Shown: positions 44,970-58,751 of the stretch, in pieces | Layout of the letters: each line of letters begins with the position of its first letter | Numbering within the stretch: the stretch's first letter is position 1 | Assembly: GCF_020217465.1 (NCBI RefSeq) | Contig: NZ_CP084115.1 | Coordinates: 124,001 to 188,000 of the forward strand | Origin: Cobetia amphilecti | GTDB lineage: Bacteria > Pseudomonadota > Gammaproteobacteria > Pseudomonadales > Halomonadaceae | DNA: 64,000 bases | Reading direction: 5' to 3' | Position numbers and translations under genes: made by a program | Notes under the pieces: model-generated | What the model was told of the DNA's origin: nothing | The model's input: the letters and a program-made list of their open reading frames with translations, nothing else | Databases searched by the model: none

Positions 44970-45076
44970 GTTTGCATCGGTGGCGCCTTGCGCTAGCCGC
45001 GAGCCACCGGTGACAACCGGCATTCCAGAACAGACCGGCAGCCTCAGGCTGCCAGCAATCCAGGCGGACCTGATCC

Positions 45077-46228
45077 ATGTCCAAGCGTGATTATTACGAA
45101 GTGCTTGGTGTCGAGCGTGGCGCCGACACCAAGGACATCAAGAAGGCGTACCGACGCCTGGCCCAGAAGCATCACCCGGACCGCAACCCGGATGATGAAA
45201 CTTCGGCCGAGAAGTTCCGTGAAGTCTCTGAAGCCTACGAAGTGCTGTCCGATGCTGACAAGCGCGCCGCCTATGACCAGTTCGGTCATGCCGGTGTCGA
45301 TGGTCAGGGCGGCGGTGGCTTCGGTGGCGGCGGCTTTGGCGGTGGTGGTGCCGGCGGCTTCGGCGATGTGTTCGGCGATGTCTTCGGTGACATCTTCGGT
45401 GGCGGCGGTGGTCGTCGCAACCCGAACGCTCCGCAGCGCGGCAGCGACCTGCGTTACAACCTGGATCTCGATCTGGAATCGGCGGTTGCCGGTACCACGG
45501 TCGATATCCGCGTGCCGCGTCTGGCGGCCTGTGGCCACTGTGATGGCGATGGTGCCGAGCCGGGTTCCAGCAAGGAAACCTGCCCGACCTGCAATGGCAT
45601 GGGCAAGGTGCGCATGCAGCAGGGCTTCTTCGCGGTCGAGCAGGCGTGTCCGACCTGCCACGGTCGTGGCGAGAAGATCAGCGTGCCGTGCCGCAAGTGT
45701 CACGGCGAAGGCCGCGTCCAGGAATCCAAGACCCTCTCGGTCAAGATTCCGCCGGGCGTCGACACCGGCGACCGCATCCGTCTGAACGGCGAAGGCGAGG
45801 GCGGTGTCAACGGCGGGCCGTCAGGTGATCTGTATGTGCAGGTCAACCTGCGCGAGCACGAGATCTTCAAGCGCGATGGTCGTCATCTGCAGTGTGAAGT
45901 GCCGATCAGCTTCGTCGATGCGGCGCTGGGCGGTGAGCTCAACGTGCCGACCCTCGACGGACGTGTCGTGCTGAAGATTCCGGCCGAGACCCAGACCGGC
46001 AAGCTGTTCCGTCTGCGCGGCAAGGGCGTCAAGCCGGTGCGCGGCGGCCCCGCCGGGGACCTGCTGTGCAAGGTGGTCATCGAGACCCCGGTCAGCCTGA
46101 ATGAAGAGCAGAAGGAGCTGCTGCGTCAGTTCCAGCAGAGCCTCGGTGATACCGGCAAGAGCCATTCACCGAAGGAGAATAGCTTCTTCGATGGCGTGAA
46201 GAAGTTCTTCGAAGACATGAAGCCCTAG
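45077..46228 (+). CDS. dnaJ: Chaperone DnaJ (Hsp40)
   Basis: This 383-residue type-I J-protein has a J domain at 1-70 with HPD at 33-35, and a Gly/Phe-rich linker (about 75-112). Four CxxCxGxG zinc repeats follow ([32 protein letters not shown]), then two C-terminal substrate-binding beta domains. It delivers unfolded proteins to DnaK and stimulates its ATPase. The 169-bp spacer from dnaK contains hairpins. No separate sigma-32 promoter was seen, so it probably relies on readthrough. Confidence 0.98.
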   Translation: MSKRDYYEVLGVERGADTKDIKKAYRRLAQKHHPDRNPDDETSAEKFREVSEAYEVLSDADKRAAYDQFGHAGVDGQGGGGFGGGGFGGGGAGGFGDVFGDVFGDIFGGGGGRRNPNAPQRGSDLRYNLDLDLESAVAGTTVDIRVPRLAACGHCDGDGAEPGSSKETCPTCNGMGKVRMQQGFFAVEQACPTCHGRGEKISVPCRKCHGEGRVQESKTLSVKIPPGVDTGDRIRLNGEGEGGVNGGPSGDLYVQVNLREHEIFKRDGRHLQCEVPISFVDAALGGELNVPTLDGRVVLKIPAETQTGKLFRLRGKGVKPVRGGPAGDLLCKVVIETPVSLNEEQKELLRQFQQSLGDTGKSHSPKENSFFDGVKKFFEDMKP

Positions 46229-46278
46229 GCCTTCGCCTTGCCGTCTGCGGGCCAGCCCCGTGGATGGCCTTCATGCCA

Positions 46279-46316
46279 GAGAGCCCCGCACTCGACTTGT
46301 CGAGTGCGGGGCTCTC
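46279..46316 (+). terminator. Long perfect hairpin after dnaJ
   Basis: GAGAGCCCCGCACTCGAC pairs exactly with GTCGAGTGCGGGGCTCTC, leaving two central bases. The U-run is weak (GCGTTTC), but the stem is very strong and lies between convergent genes. Confidence 0.75.
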
Positions 46317-46335
46317 GCGTTTCAGGCCCAGTGGC

Positions 46336-46381
46336 TCAGTACAGCAACTCAGTTCGGTAACTCAGCCCAGTAACACAGCCC
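46336..46381. repeat. Degenerate 15-bp repeat between dnaJ and the phytase-like gene
   Basis: Copies of a GTAACTCAGCCCA-like unit (AGCAACTCAG, GGTAACTCAGCC, AGTAACACAGCC) follow one another here. Confidence 0.5.
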
Positions 46382-46391
46382 GGGGACATGG

Positions 46392-47420
46392 CTATTCCGG
46401 CGCTGATTCAGCCGTGAAGGCCTCGGGCTCGATGACGGCAAAGCAGCTCAGCAGCGTGGTCTGGAAGCTGCTGAAGTTGTCATCCGAGATCATCAGGAAG
46501 CGATTGCCTTCCAGATGCGTCAGCCCTTCGAAGTTGTCCAGCGACCAGCCATCGCCGCTCGACAGGCGTGCCAGGGTGCGCACCTCGGCCTGGGTGCCGG
46601 GCTCACCGAGATGCGCGCGGCGCAGACTGATCACCAGCGGGAAGGGCGGCGAGAAGGCGCGCTCCAGCATCAGCATGTCACCGTCGGGCAGCATCTCCAT
46701 CGCGGTCAGGCTCGAGCCGGTGTCGCTGGCCAGCGGGTAGCTCCACTCGTGCTTGTCGTCGAGGCTGAAGATGCGCGTCATGCCGTCGCTCATGCCCTCC
46801 GGCGTGGCTTCCAGCCCGGCGAGCATGCCGTATTCCGGGTGCAGGGTCAGGGCTTCCATGCCGTTGTTGGGCGCCGCGCCGCGCGCGCCCATCGGGGTGA
46901 AGGGCTCGCTGACGGCCAGGCCGCTGGGCAGGAAGTGCTCGACGCGTGGCTGCTGCTCGAAGCTGATCACCAGGCGGGAATCGCCGCGGCGGTCATTGTT
47001 CGCGCGCAGCAGCTGCAGGCCCTCGGCATCACTGAGGGCGCCGCGCAGCGAGACATCGGTCTCGTCGCGCAGGGTGTAGGTATTGAGCGCCTTGGCCCCG
47101 ACCAGTTCACCGTGACGGAAGGCGAGTCGCAGACGATGCAGCCAGCCGCGGTCCGACACGGCATACAGCAGTGACTCGTCCTGGTCCCAGCCGATGTCCG
47201 ACAGGCCCCCGACGGGGGTGTCATCCAGCCATTTGCCCGGCAGCCTGAGCGTGCCGCACCACTGGATTTCCGGGAACTCGCTCTTCTGTTCCGGCGATGC
47301 CAGCGTGTAGGGGCGCGGGTGAACGCCGCAGGCGCTCAACAGGCCGGCAAGCGTCGTGGTGACAGCGAGGGTCTGGAGCATGCGCCAGCGGCGCGAGGCG
47401 GGGGATTGGCGTGCAGGCAT
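46392..47420 (-). CDS. Phytase-like esterase-domain lipoprotein
   Basis: This 342-residue protein has a lipobox-like LLSACG after a hydrophobic segment. The remainder matches the 'esterase-like activity of phytase' beta-propeller family: WLDDTPVGGLSDIGWDQDESLLYAVSDRGWLHRL, ALSDAEGLQLL, NNGMEALTLHPEYGML and the final DNFEGLTHLEGNRFLMISDDNFSSFQ. The conserved Asp/Glu-rich loops may bind calcium. The reaction is not established for this family. GGAG before ATG 47420 supports the start. It is divergent from dapB. Confidence 0.83.
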   Translation of the reverse strand: MPARQSPASRRWRMLQTLAVTTTLAGLLSACGVHPRPYTLASPEQKSEFPEIQWCGTLRLPGKWLDDTPVGGLSDIGWDQDESLLYAVSDRGWLHRLRLAFRHGELVGAKALNTYTLRDETDVSLRGALSDAEGLQLLRANNDRRGDSRLVISFEQQPRVEHFLPSGLAVSEPFTPMGARGAAPNNGMEALTLHPEYGMLAGLEATPEGMSDGMTRIFSLDDKHEWSYPLASDTGSSLTAMEMLPDGDMLMLERAFSPPFPLVISLRRAHLGEPGTQAEVRTLARLSSGDGWSLDNFEGLTHLEGNRFLMISDDNFSSFQTTLLSCFAVIEPEAFTAESAPE

Positions 47421-47502
47421 GCTGACTCCGGAGACTGAGCGGTGATGAGAAAAATGACGATCAACAGGAGACAACCTGGTACGAGGCTACTCTAGCGCGT
47501 AA

Positions 47503-48437
<935 letters not shown>

Positions 48438-48438
<1 letters not shown>

Positions 48439-48485
48439 GCGAAGTAGAGAGCAAAGTGGGGAGCGGAATGGAGAGCCAAGCGCTG
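48438..48485. repeat. 12-bp tandem repeat (4 units) starting in the dapB stop codon
   Basis: Units AGCGAAGTAGAG, AGCAAAGTGGGG, AGCGGAATGGAG and AGCCAAGCGCTG follow without gaps. The first base of the array is the last base of the dapB TGA. Confidence 0.75.
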
Positions 48486-49039
48486 AGATGACAGTCTGGC
48501 GACATTCAGGAGAATTTCTTGAAAGCTGTCTCGGTGGGCAGGATGCGGCGCACGCGTGAGCCATTCTGGCCGCCTTGCGCCGCTGGACTGCTTCGCTTTA
48601 CAAGCGCTGTGCAGTGTCCCGGCTCGGCCAAGGGTTTCGTCAAGCTGACCGCGGCGACGAAACGACCGTATCGTGGGCCTTGTCGCCTGCTGGCGGGGCA
48701 TGCGCGGGGTGGTCAGCACTCAAGGATTCCGGTAATCTCTACCCAATTTGGCCACGTTCTTGGCCGCCCTATTGGTTGCCGTTTTGGCAGCGCTCGGGCC
48801 AGCAGCATTCCGAAGAATGATAACAAGCGGGATGAAACCTGATTTTTCGGTTTCGTCCCGCTTTTTTGCAACCTGAATTTGCCGCTTCTGGCGCGCGTCT
48901 GTCCAGTGACAGGCACCTGGCAGAAGTCGGCAGCGGGACACAGGCTCGGCGAATGCCGAGCACGATAATCAAGCAGCATGTCCGGTGTTCGACCGCGGAT
49001 TCCGGGCAGGAAAGTGGACACTATGGGGAGGACGTTGCG
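48486..49039 (+). promoter_or_regulatory. carAB leader region
   Basis: This leader of about 550 bp contains a TTG-started open frame of 107 codons (48519-48842) after AGGAG, a small ATG frame (48817-48876, [19 protein letters not shown]) and the intrinsic terminator at 48827-48867. A further 172 bp lead to the TTG start of carA. The layout suggests pyrimidine-responsive attenuation but does not prove it. Confidence 0.5.
48827..48867 (+). terminator. Intrinsic terminator/attenuator upstream of carA
   Basis: GCGGGATGAAACC (48827-48839) pairs with GGTTTCGTCCCGC (48849-48861), with one G-T wobble, followed by TTTTTT. It could end dapB transcripts or regulate entry into carA. Confidence 0.88.
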
Positions 49040-50185
49040 TTGATCAAACCCGCGATACTGGCCTTGGAAGACGGCAGTGTATTTCACGGCAGCGCCATCG
49101 GTGCTGATGGGCAGACCAGCGGCGAGGTAGTGTTCAACACTGCCATGACCGGCTACCAGGAAATCCTGACCGATCCCTCCTACACCCGACAGATCGTCAC
49201 TCTGACGTATCCGCACATCGGCAATACCGGCATCAACGACGAGGACACCGAGTCCGACAGCGTCGCAGCCGCCGGCCTGGTCATTCGCGACCTCCCGCTG
49301 CTGGCCAGCAACTTCCGTTCCACTCGCTCCCTCGATCAGTACCTGCGCGACGAGAATGTCGTCGGCATCGCTGATATCGACACGCGTCGCCTGACGCGCA
49401 TCCTGCGCGAGAAGGGCTCCCTGAACGGTGCCATCCTCGCCGGTGAAGATGCCCAGGGTGATGACGTCGTCGAGCGCGCGCTGGAAGCGGCACGCGCCTT
49501 CCCGGGTCTGAAGGGCATGGACCTGGCCAAGGAAGCCTCCTGCAGCGAGCAGTTCGAGTGGCACGAAGGCGAATGGACACTGGGCGAAGGCTACGCCGAT
49601 ACCCGTGAGTCCGAGCGTCCCTTCCACGTGGTCGCCTACGACTACGGCGTCAAGCACAACATCCTGCGCATGCTGGCCTCCCGCGGCTGCCGCCTGACCG
49701 TCGTGCCGGCGCAGACGCCTGCCGCCGATGTGCTGGCGCTCAATCCGGATGGCGTCTTCCTGTCCAACGGCCCGGGCGACCCCGAGCCCTGCGACTACGC
49801 CATCACCGCGATTCGTGAAGTGCTCGAGACCGACACGCCGGTCTTCGGCATCTGCCTGGGTCACCAGCTGCTGGCACTGGCCTCCGGTGCGACTACGGTC
49901 AAGATGGGCCACGGTCACCATGGTGCCAACCACCCGGTGCAGGACCTCGACAGCGGTGTGGTGATGATCACCAGCCAGAACCACGGCTTCGCAGTGGATG
50001 AAGCGGGCATGCCGAGCAGCCTGCGCGCGACCCACAAGTCGCTGTTTGACGGTAGCCTGCAGGGCATCGAGCGCACCGACCGCCCGGCCTTCAGCTTCCA
50101 GGGTCACCCGGAAGCCAGTCCCGGCCCGCAGGACGTCGCCCCGCTGTTCGATCGTTTCATCGAGATGATGCGCGCGCGACGCTGA
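49040..50185 (+). CDS. carA: Carbamoyl-phosphate synthase small subunit CarA (TTG start)
   Basis: This 381-residue glutaminase subunit supplies ammonia to CarB for arginine and pyrimidine synthesis. The class-I amidotransferase triad is Cys272 in FGICLGHQ, His356 and Glu358 in [10 protein letters not shown]. The N-terminal [17 protein letters not shown] begins at a TTG; GGGGAGG at 49025-49031 is eight bases before it. Longer open frame upstream is leader. It is followed 67 bp later by carB and then greA. Confidence 0.96.
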   Translation: MIKPAILALEDGSVFHGSAIGADGQTSGEVVFNTAMTGYQEILTDPSYTRQIVTLTYPHIGNTGINDEDTESDSVAAAGLVIRDLPLLASNFRSTRSLDQYLRDENVVGIADIDTRRLTRILREKGSLNGAILAGEDAQGDDVVERALEAARAFPGLKGMDLAKEASCSEQFEWHEGEWTLGEGYADTRESERPFHVVAYDYGVKHNILRMLASRGCRLTVVPAQTPAADVLALNPDGVFLSNGPGDPEPCDYAITAIREVLETDTPVFGICLGHQLLALASGATTVKMGHGHHGANHPVQDLDSGVVMITSQNHGFAVDEAGMPSSLRATHKSLFDGSLQGIERTDRPAFSFQGHPEASPGPQDVAPLFDRFIEMMRARR

Positions 50186-50252
50186 GCCGAGCGCAGGCCC
50201 GAGGGCCTGATCCATCGTTGAGTTCAGTCACCAGATCATTGCGGGAAGAGAC

Positions 50253-53479
<3,227 letters not shown>

Positions 53480-53483
<4 letters not shown>

Positions 53484-53956
53484 GTAGAAGTCCGATGACC
53501 GTCGAAGGCGAAGACCGCCTTCGCAAGGAGCTCGAGCACTTAAAGGGCACTGAGCGTCCCCGGGTCATCGCTGACATCGCGGAAGCCCGTGAGCACGGCG
53601 ATCTCAAGGAGAATGCCGAGTACCACGCCGCGCGTGAACAGCAGGGTTTCATCGAGGGTCGTATCCAGGAGATCGAGTCCAAGCTCTCCATGTCCCAGGT
53701 GATCGACGTCACCAAGTTGCCGAAGACCGGCAAGGTGATCTTCGGCACCACGGTCGACCTGATGAACCTCGATGACGATAGCGAAGTGCGCTATCGCATC
53801 GTTGGCGAAGATGAAGCCAGCATCAAGGACGGCAAGATCTCCGTCACCTCTCCGATCGCGCGTGCGCTGATCGGCAAGGAAGAAGGGGATGTCGTGGTCG
53901 TGCGTACCCCGGGTGGCGATGTGGAGTATGAAATCTCCGAAGTGCATCACATCTGA
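53480..53956 (+). CDS. greA: Transcription elongation factor GreA
   Basis: This 158-residue factor enters the RNA polymerase secondary channel and stimulates cleavage of backtracked RNA. The N-terminal coiled coil (about 12-75) includes [26 protein letters not shown], with the acidic tip residues; the C-terminal FKBP-like domain ends [17 protein letters not shown] precedes ATG 53480. It is translationally coupled to carB and closed by a strong terminator. Confidence 0.97.
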
Positions 53957-53994
53957 AGTGCATCGCCTCTGATTCGTCAGATCCTGGTGTCGTG

Positions 53995-54031
53995 ACAGCC
54001 CTGCCGGTAACCCCGGCAGGGCTGTTTTTTT
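53995..54031 (+). terminator. Strong intrinsic terminator of carAB-greA
   Basis: ACAGCCCTGCCGG pairs exactly with CCGGCAGGGCTGT, followed by a run of seven T. Confidence 0.93.
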
Positions 54032-54066
54032 GGCCTGCGGGCACGAAACCCTTCAGGGAGGGAGTA

Positions 54067-54519
54067 ATGGAAGTACAGGGAAGTCAGCCGGAAAAGCGCA
54101 TCATGGCAACCTCCATGGTGGCCATCTTCATGGTGCTCGGGTTCATGCTGTTCGGGGTGGCATATGTGGTCTCCCAGTCGTTTGCCTATCGGTACACCGG
54201 GGACTCGGCGCTGTTGACGCCATCATTGGTCCTCGGGAGTGCCCTGTTGGCGAGGGGAGTTTTCCACCTGGTGATGCCGCTGGCGCACTTCGGTGATCAG
54301 GCGCTTTATCTGCGGCCGTCACCACTCATGGGGTGTCGCAAGATCGATTATGAGCTGATCGAGGATTTCACCTTCGACAAGAAGACGCTGGTCATCAAGT
54401 ATCGCGATGCCGGCAACGGTGATGGGGAGTCCAGAAAGACTACACTCAAGCGTCATCAGGTCACCCAGCGGGCGCTGGACGACATCACCTTCGAGCTGAA
54501 TCAGCGCGTCAGGTCGTGA
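54067..54519 (+). CDS. Two-helix membrane protein of unknown function
   Basis: I do not recognise this 150-residue protein. It has two predicted membrane helices (about 13-36, MATSMVAIFMVLGFMLFG, and about 52-72), then a hydrophilic C-terminal half with a beta-rich pattern (DYELIEDFTFDKKTLVIKYRD) that resembles small bacterial PH-like or YcxB-like tails without a diagnostic motif. GGGAGGGAG lies just before ATG 54067. It stands alone between two terminators and converges on yhbY. A C-terminal cytoplasmic domain is inferred. Confidence 0.75.
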   Translation: MEVQGSQPEKRIMATSMVAIFMVLGFMLFGVAYVVSQSFAYRYTGDSALLTPSLVLGSALLARGVFHLVMPLAHFGDQALYLRPSPLMGCRKIDYELIEDFTFDKKTLVIKYRDAGNGDGESRKTTLKRHQVTQRALDDITFELNQRVRS

Positions 54520-54536
54520 TTGTCAGCAACAGAAAA

Positions 54537-54571
54537 CAGAAACGCCGCCCTCGATGAGGGCGGCGTTTCTG
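54537..54571. terminator. Bidirectional intrinsic terminator
   Basis: CAGAAACGCCGCCCTC pairs exactly with GAGGGCGGCGTTTCTG around GAT. It lies between convergent genes. Confidence 0.88.
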
Positions 54572-54625
54572 TCTGCGGCAGGCGTGGCGTGCGAGGTGAG
54601 CCTCGTCAGGCCTGGGCCCGGCGGC

Positions 54626-54940
54626 TTACTTCTCGCTGAAGCGCTGTACGTTCGACAGCTTCGGCTTGGCCTGCGGGTTGCGGCGATACAGCAGAGCGAT
54701 CTTGCCGATGCTCTGGATCAGGGTCGCGCCGGTTTCGCTGCACAGGTGGCGAGCCACCTCGCCGCGCGCTTCGCGATCGTTGATCGCCAGCTTCAGCTTG
54801 ATCAGTTCGTGATCGTGCAGTGCGCGCTCCAGTTCGGTCACGACGCCTTCGGAAAGGCCGTTTTCCGAGACGGTGACGATCGGGTCAAGATGGTGCCCGA
54901 TGCTGCGAAATGCTTTCTTTTGTGACTGTGACAAGCTCAT
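54626..54940 (-). CDS. yhbY: YhbY family RNA-binding protein
   Basis: This 104-residue CRS1/YhbY (CRM-domain) protein associates with pre-50S ribosomal particles. It has the pattern KKAFRSIGHHLDPIVTVSENGLSE, LERALHDHELIKLKL and the GATLIQSIGKIALLYRRNP loop that resembles the GxxG RNA-binding motif. ATG 54940 follows the usual family start; the longer frame to 55054 is unlikely. It is divergent from rlmE, the conserved arrangement next to ftsH. Confidence 0.94.
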   Translation of the reverse strand: MSLSQSQKKAFRSIGHHLDPIVTVSENGLSEGVVTELERALHDHELIKLKLAINDREARGEVARHLCSETGATLIQSIGKIALLYRRNPQAKPKLSNVQRFSEK

Positions 54941-55219
54941 GGTATCGTAAAGTTTCCCTGTTGGCGTCCGATGGGAGCGGGGAGCGTAGCGAAAGACAGG
55001 GTCGACTCCAGGGCTTGAAATCCAGGGGTGTGAACCCGTCTGTTGCGCAGGCAATGTCTGTGCCCACGGGCGGAACCGCGCGCAGGACCCGCCATTCTAC
55101 TCCATGACGACGCTCATGACACGACCCGTGCGCAAGCTTGCCACGCCTTTCGTGTCGTCGTTATCCCCCGCGCTATCTCCCGCCAGTATTCGATTTTCCC
55201 CGACATTCCAGGTGACAAC

Positions 55220-55843
55220 GTGGCTCACCCCAGCAAGAGCAGTGCTGGCTGGATGAAGGAACACTTTGATGACGCCTATGTCCAGCGCAGCTGGGCCGAC
55301 GGTTATCGTTCCCGTGCCAGCTACAAACTGATTGAAATCGATGACAAGGACCGCCTGCTCAAGCCGGGCGCCACCGTCATCGACCTCGGCGCAGCCCCCG
55401 GTGGCTGGAGCCAGATCGCCGCGGACCGCGTCGGCATGGAAGGCGTGGTCATCGCCTCCGACATTCTCGAGATGGACGCCCTGGCCGGTGTCGACTTCAT
55501 TCAGGGCGACTTCACCGAAGAGGCCGTGCTGAACCAGATTCTGGCTACCCTGGGTGACCGCCCGGTGGACCTCGTGATCTCCGACATGGCGCCCAACATG
55601 AGCGGCATGAGCGCGATCGATCAGCCTGCCGGCATGTATCTGGTCGAGCTGGCGCTGGATCTGGCGCGCCAGACCCTCAAGCCGGGTGGCAATTTCCTGG
55701 TCAAGGTCTTCCAGGGCGAGGGCTTCGATGCCTATCTGAAGGATATGCGCGGCAGCTTCAAGAAGGTCGTGACCCGCAAGCCGGAAGCGTCGCGTGCACG
55801 CTCACGCGAAGTCTATCTGCTGGGGCAGGGCTTCAAGGGCTGA
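55220..55843 (+). CDS. rlmE: 23S rRNA 2'-O-methyltransferase RlmE/FtsJ (GTG start)
   Basis: This 207-residue SAM-dependent enzyme methylates U2552 of 23S rRNA. The SAM motif [13 protein letters not shown], the catalytic KDKE tetrad (Lys in ASYKLIEID, Asp in [11 protein letters not shown], Lys in NFLVKVFQG, Glu in [10 protein letters not shown]) and the N-terminal [19 protein letters not shown] are visible. GTG 55220 after AGGTGA gives the normal start; the open frame begins at 55043. In E. coli the gene forms a heat-shock operon with ftsH; here a 481-bp gap with its own sigma-32-like promoter separates them. Confidence 0.94.
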   Translation: MAHPSKSSAGWMKEHFDDAYVQRSWADGYRSRASYKLIEIDDKDRLLKPGATVIDLGAAPGGWSQIAADRVGMEGVVIASDILEMDALAGVDFIQGDFTEEAVLNQILATLGDRPVDLVISDMAPNMSGMSAIDQPAGMYLVELALDLARQTLKPGGNFLVKVFQGEGFDAYLKDMRGSFKKVVTRKPEASRARSREVYLLGQGFKG

Positions 55844-56324
55844 TGGTCAGTGTCCTTGCATGCCGCTGCACGCGGCAGGCATCGGCTCGCGGTGGCGAGA
55901 TTTCCACGTTGCTGGTCGCATGCTTCATCGCGGGTTAAGGCGAGCCATGCGATGCTCGTCCAGACTGGCGCCAATGTGTCCGGGCGAGTCGCAGCGCTGG
56001 CTGATGCAGGCTGTCTATCGGCGCAATAGTCCATTGTCGGGCTTTAAGCAATGGTTGCCAGCCCCCATCTGGTGTAGTGTCGATATCATTGGGTCTTGAG
56101 TACGATGGGCCAGTGACAGTTCGGTGGGTTTCAATGCCTTACCGATGCTGGCAGGCAAGTAGCACAATGCACGGCAAGCTTTGAGTGACTCGGTAGGCGA
56201 AGTGGCGCGTTGCGCTGACTTGATACCCCGCAGGCACGATCAGATAGCATGGCAGGCCACCACAAGACGGCAGTCGGAGTATTCACGGCATGCCAAGACA
56301 GATTCATGCAATGAGGGTGTCCCC
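55844..56324 (+). other. 481-bp rlmE-ftsH spacer
   Basis: No gene was found. It contains a GCATGCCGC/GCGGCAGGCAT imperfect hairpin at about 55857-55882 and a sigma-32-like promoter at 56042-56070. Confidence 0.5.
56042..56070 (+). promoter_or_regulatory. Sigma-32-like promoter of ftsH
   Basis: CTTTAAG (56042-56048), 14 bp and CCCCATCT (56063-56070) match the RpoH consensus at 5 of 7 and 8 of 8 positions. It is about 255 bp before the ftsH start. Confidence 0.65.
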
Positions 56325-58325
56325 TTGAACGACATGGCGAAGAACCTGATTCTCTGGTTGATCATCGCAGCAGTGCTGCTGACGGTGTTCAACAACTTCA
56401 GCGTCGATACCTCGCCGCAGGCGATGAACTATTCACAGTTCGTCCAGCAGGTGCAGAACGACCGGATCAAGAGTGTGACCATCGATGGTTACACCATTGA
56501 GGGTGAGCGGGCCGATGGCTCCAGCTTCACCACCATCCGGCCGGCGGCGTCCGATCCCAAGCTGATGGATGACCTGCTTGCCAACAAGGTGGAGGTCATC
56601 GGCAAGAAGCCTGAGCAGCAGTCGCTGTGGACACGCCTGTTGATTGCCAGCTTCCCGATTCTGATCATTCTGGCCATCTTCATGTTCTTCATGCGCCAGA
56701 TGCAGGGTGGCGGCGCCGGCAAGGGTGGCCCGATGAGCTTCGGCAAGTCCAAGGCCAAGCTGCTGAGCCAGGACCAGATCAAGACCACCTTCAGCGACGT
56801 CGCAGGCTGTGACGAAGCGAAGGAAGAGGTCGAGGAGCTGGTCGACTTCCTCAAGGACCCCAGCAAGTTCCAGCGTCTTGGCGGTCAGATTCCGCGTGGC
56901 GTCCTGATGGTAGGCCCGCCGGGTACCGGCAAGACCCTGCTCGCCAAGGCAATCGCCGGTGAAGCCAAGGTGCCGTTCTTCAGCATCTCCGGTTCTGACT
57001 TCGTCGAGATGTTCGTCGGTGTCGGTGCCTCCCGTGTGCGTGACATGTTCGAGCAGGCCAAGAAGCAGGCGCCGTGCATCATCTTCATCGATGAGATCGA
57101 CGCCGTCGGCCGTCACCGTGGTTCCGGCATGGGCGGTGGTCACGATGAGCGTGAGCAGACCCTGAACCAGCTGCTGGTCGAGATGGATGGCTTCGAGGCG
57201 AACGACGGCATCATCGTCATCGCCGCGACCAACCGTCCTGACGTGCTTGACCCCGCGCTGCTGCGTCCGGGCCGCTTCGACCGTCAGGTGACCGTCGCAC
57301 TGCCGGACATTCGTGGTCGCGAGCACATCCTCGGCGTTCACCTGCGCAAGGTGCCGATGGGCGATGACGTCGTGCCGGTCAACATTGCACGTGGTACGCC
57401 GGGCTTCTCCGGTGCGGACCTGGCCAACCTGGTCAATGAAGCCGCCCTGTTCGCCGCGCGTCGCAACAAGCGTCTGGTCGGCATGGAAGAGCTGGAGCTG
57501 GCCAAGGACAAGATCATGATGGGCGCCGAGCGCAAATCGATGGTCATGTCCGAGAAGGAGAAGCGCAACACGGCCTATCACGAGTCTGGCCACGCCATCA
57601 TCGGTCTGGTGATGCCCGAGCATGATCCGGTCTACAAGGTGTCGATCATTCCGCGCGGTCGTGCGCTGGGTGTGACGATGTTCCTGCCGGAAGAGGATCG
57701 CTACAGCTACTCGCGTCAGCAGATCATCAGTCAGATCTGCTCGCTGTTCGGCGGTCGTATCGCCGAAGAGATGACGCTGGGCCCGAACGGTGTCACCACC
57801 GGCGCGTCCAACGACATCAAGCGTGCTACCGAGCTTGCCCACAACATGGTCGCCAAGTGGGGTCTCTCCAGCGAGATGGGCCCGATCATGTACGACGAGG
57901 ACGAGTCCCATCAGTTCCTCGGTGGCCCGGGTCAGGGTGGCGGCAAGCTGAAGTCTGGCGACACCACCTCGCGTCTCGACAAGGAAGTGCGTCGTATCAT
58001 CGACGAGTGCTACGCCAAGGCGCAGCAGATTCTGGAAGAGAATCGCGACAAGCTGGATGCGATGACCGAAGCGCTGATGACCTACGAGACCATCGATGCC
58101 GAGCAGCTGGCGGACATCATGGCAGGTCGTGCTCCGCGTCCGCCGAAGGACTGGGGTGGCCCGGCGAGCGGCGGTGACGGTGGCCTGGTGGCCCCGGTTG
58201 CCGACACTCCGAAGGCGGAAGCGCCGGAAGCTCCCAAGACGGATGATGACGCTGATGGCAGTGAAGATGACGACAGCAACCGCCGTCGCCCGTCTGATCC
58301 GCTGGGTGGTCCGAGCGGTCATTGA
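56325..58325 (+). CDS. ftsH: ATP-dependent membrane zinc protease FtsH
   Basis: A protein of about 663 residues. Two membrane helices ([19 protein letters not shown] and about 100-120) flank a small periplasmic domain. The AAA module has Walker A GPPGTGKT (194-201, counted from ATG 56334), Walker [10 protein letters not shown] and the second region of homology around RPGRFDRQ. The protease site is HESGH (416-420). The C-terminal tail is acidic and Pro-rich. FtsH degrades membrane proteins, LpxC, sigma-32 and tagged products. AGGG at 56314-56317 favours the TTG at 56325 (LNDMAKNL); ATG 56334 is the alternative. Confidence 0.96.
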   Translation: MNDMAKNLILWLIIAAVLLTVFNNFSVDTSPQAMNYSQFVQQVQNDRIKSVTIDGYTIEGERADGSSFTTIRPAASDPKLMDDLLANKVEVIGKKPEQQSLWTRLLIASFPILIILAIFMFFMRQMQGGGAGKGGPMSFGKSKAKLLSQDQIKTTFSDVAGCDEAKEEVEELVDFLKDPSKFQRLGGQIPRGVLMVGPPGTGKTLLAKAIAGEAKVPFFSISGSDFVEMFVGVGASRVRDMFEQAKKQAPCIIFIDEIDAVGRHRGSGMGGGHDEREQTLNQLLVEMDGFEANDGIIVIAATNRPDVLDPALLRPGRFDRQVTVALPDIRGREHILGVHLRKVPMGDDVVPVNIARGTPGFSGADLANLVNEAALFAARRNKRLVGMEELELAKDKIMMGAERKSMVMSEKEKRNTAYHESGHAIIGLVMPEHDPVYKVSIIPRGRALGVTMFLPEEDRYSYSRQQIISQICSLFGGRIAEEMTLGPNGVTTGASNDIKRATELAHNMVAKWGLSSEMGPIMYDEDESHQFLGGPGQGGGKLKSGDTTSRLDKEVRRIIDECYAKAQQILEENRDKLDAMTEALMTYETIDAEQLADIMAGRAPRPPKDWGGPASGGDGGLVAPVADTPKAEAPEAPKTDDDADGSEDDDSNRRRPSDPLGGPSGH

Positions 58326-58329
58326 TGTA

Positions 58330-58362
58330 CGCCTGATGCAGGCCTGATGTAGGCCTGATGTA
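58330..58362. repeat. 11-bp tandem repeat (3 units) just after ftsH
   Basis: CGCCTGATGCA, GGCCTGATGTA and GGCCTGATGTA follow without gaps, starting five bases after the ftsH stop. Confidence 0.8.
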
Positions 58363-58412
58363 AGCATAAGGGGCGCCCGATATCGCATGCGATGTCTGAG
58401 CCTCTGAAAGGA

Positions 58413-58446
58413 AAAACGCCCGACTGGCTTACCAGTCGGGCGTTTT
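58413..58446 (+). terminator. Intrinsic terminator of ftsH
   Basis: AAAACGCCCGACTGG pairs with CCAGTCGGGCGTTTT around CTTA, followed by CTTG. Confidence 0.9.
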
Positions 58447-58751
58447 CTTGTCTGCAGTAATGGTGACCTGTACCGCTGCAGCAAGGACGCTGGTGAAGTT
58501 AAGGTGCTGCTGATGAGTGGCCTACGCCGTGGTGTGACGGCGTCGACTCATGTCTCTGCACGGGCATTGTCAGCGCCATGATGAGCGTGGGGTGAAAGGT
58601 CTGAGCCAATGGCGTTGCCATCTGCTGACGCCCCGTGTGGTGGCCATTCCACGCCTTGCGCGCCATGGGCTGGCTCTTTAAAGTGGTGCCCAATCATTTC
58701 TGACCGGGCTGCGAAGTCACCTTCACGCCTCTCTCGCCTGCATGGAATGCC
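58447..58751 (+). other. 305-bp spacer before folP
   Basis: No gene or strong structure was found. It must hold the promoter of the folP-glmM unit; the only loose candidate seen is TTGCGC-N16-TTAAAG near 58656-58683. Confidence 0.4.

Noticed and set aside
42958-45084. Long minus-strand open frame (708 codons) opposite dnaK
   Set aside because: It is antisense to a perfectly conserved dnaK; GC-rich codon use keeps the opposite frame open, and it shows no family motif or ribosome binding site.
56433-58484. Minus-strand open frame (683 codons) opposite ftsH
   Set aside because: A shadow of ftsH; it also crosses the ftsH terminator.
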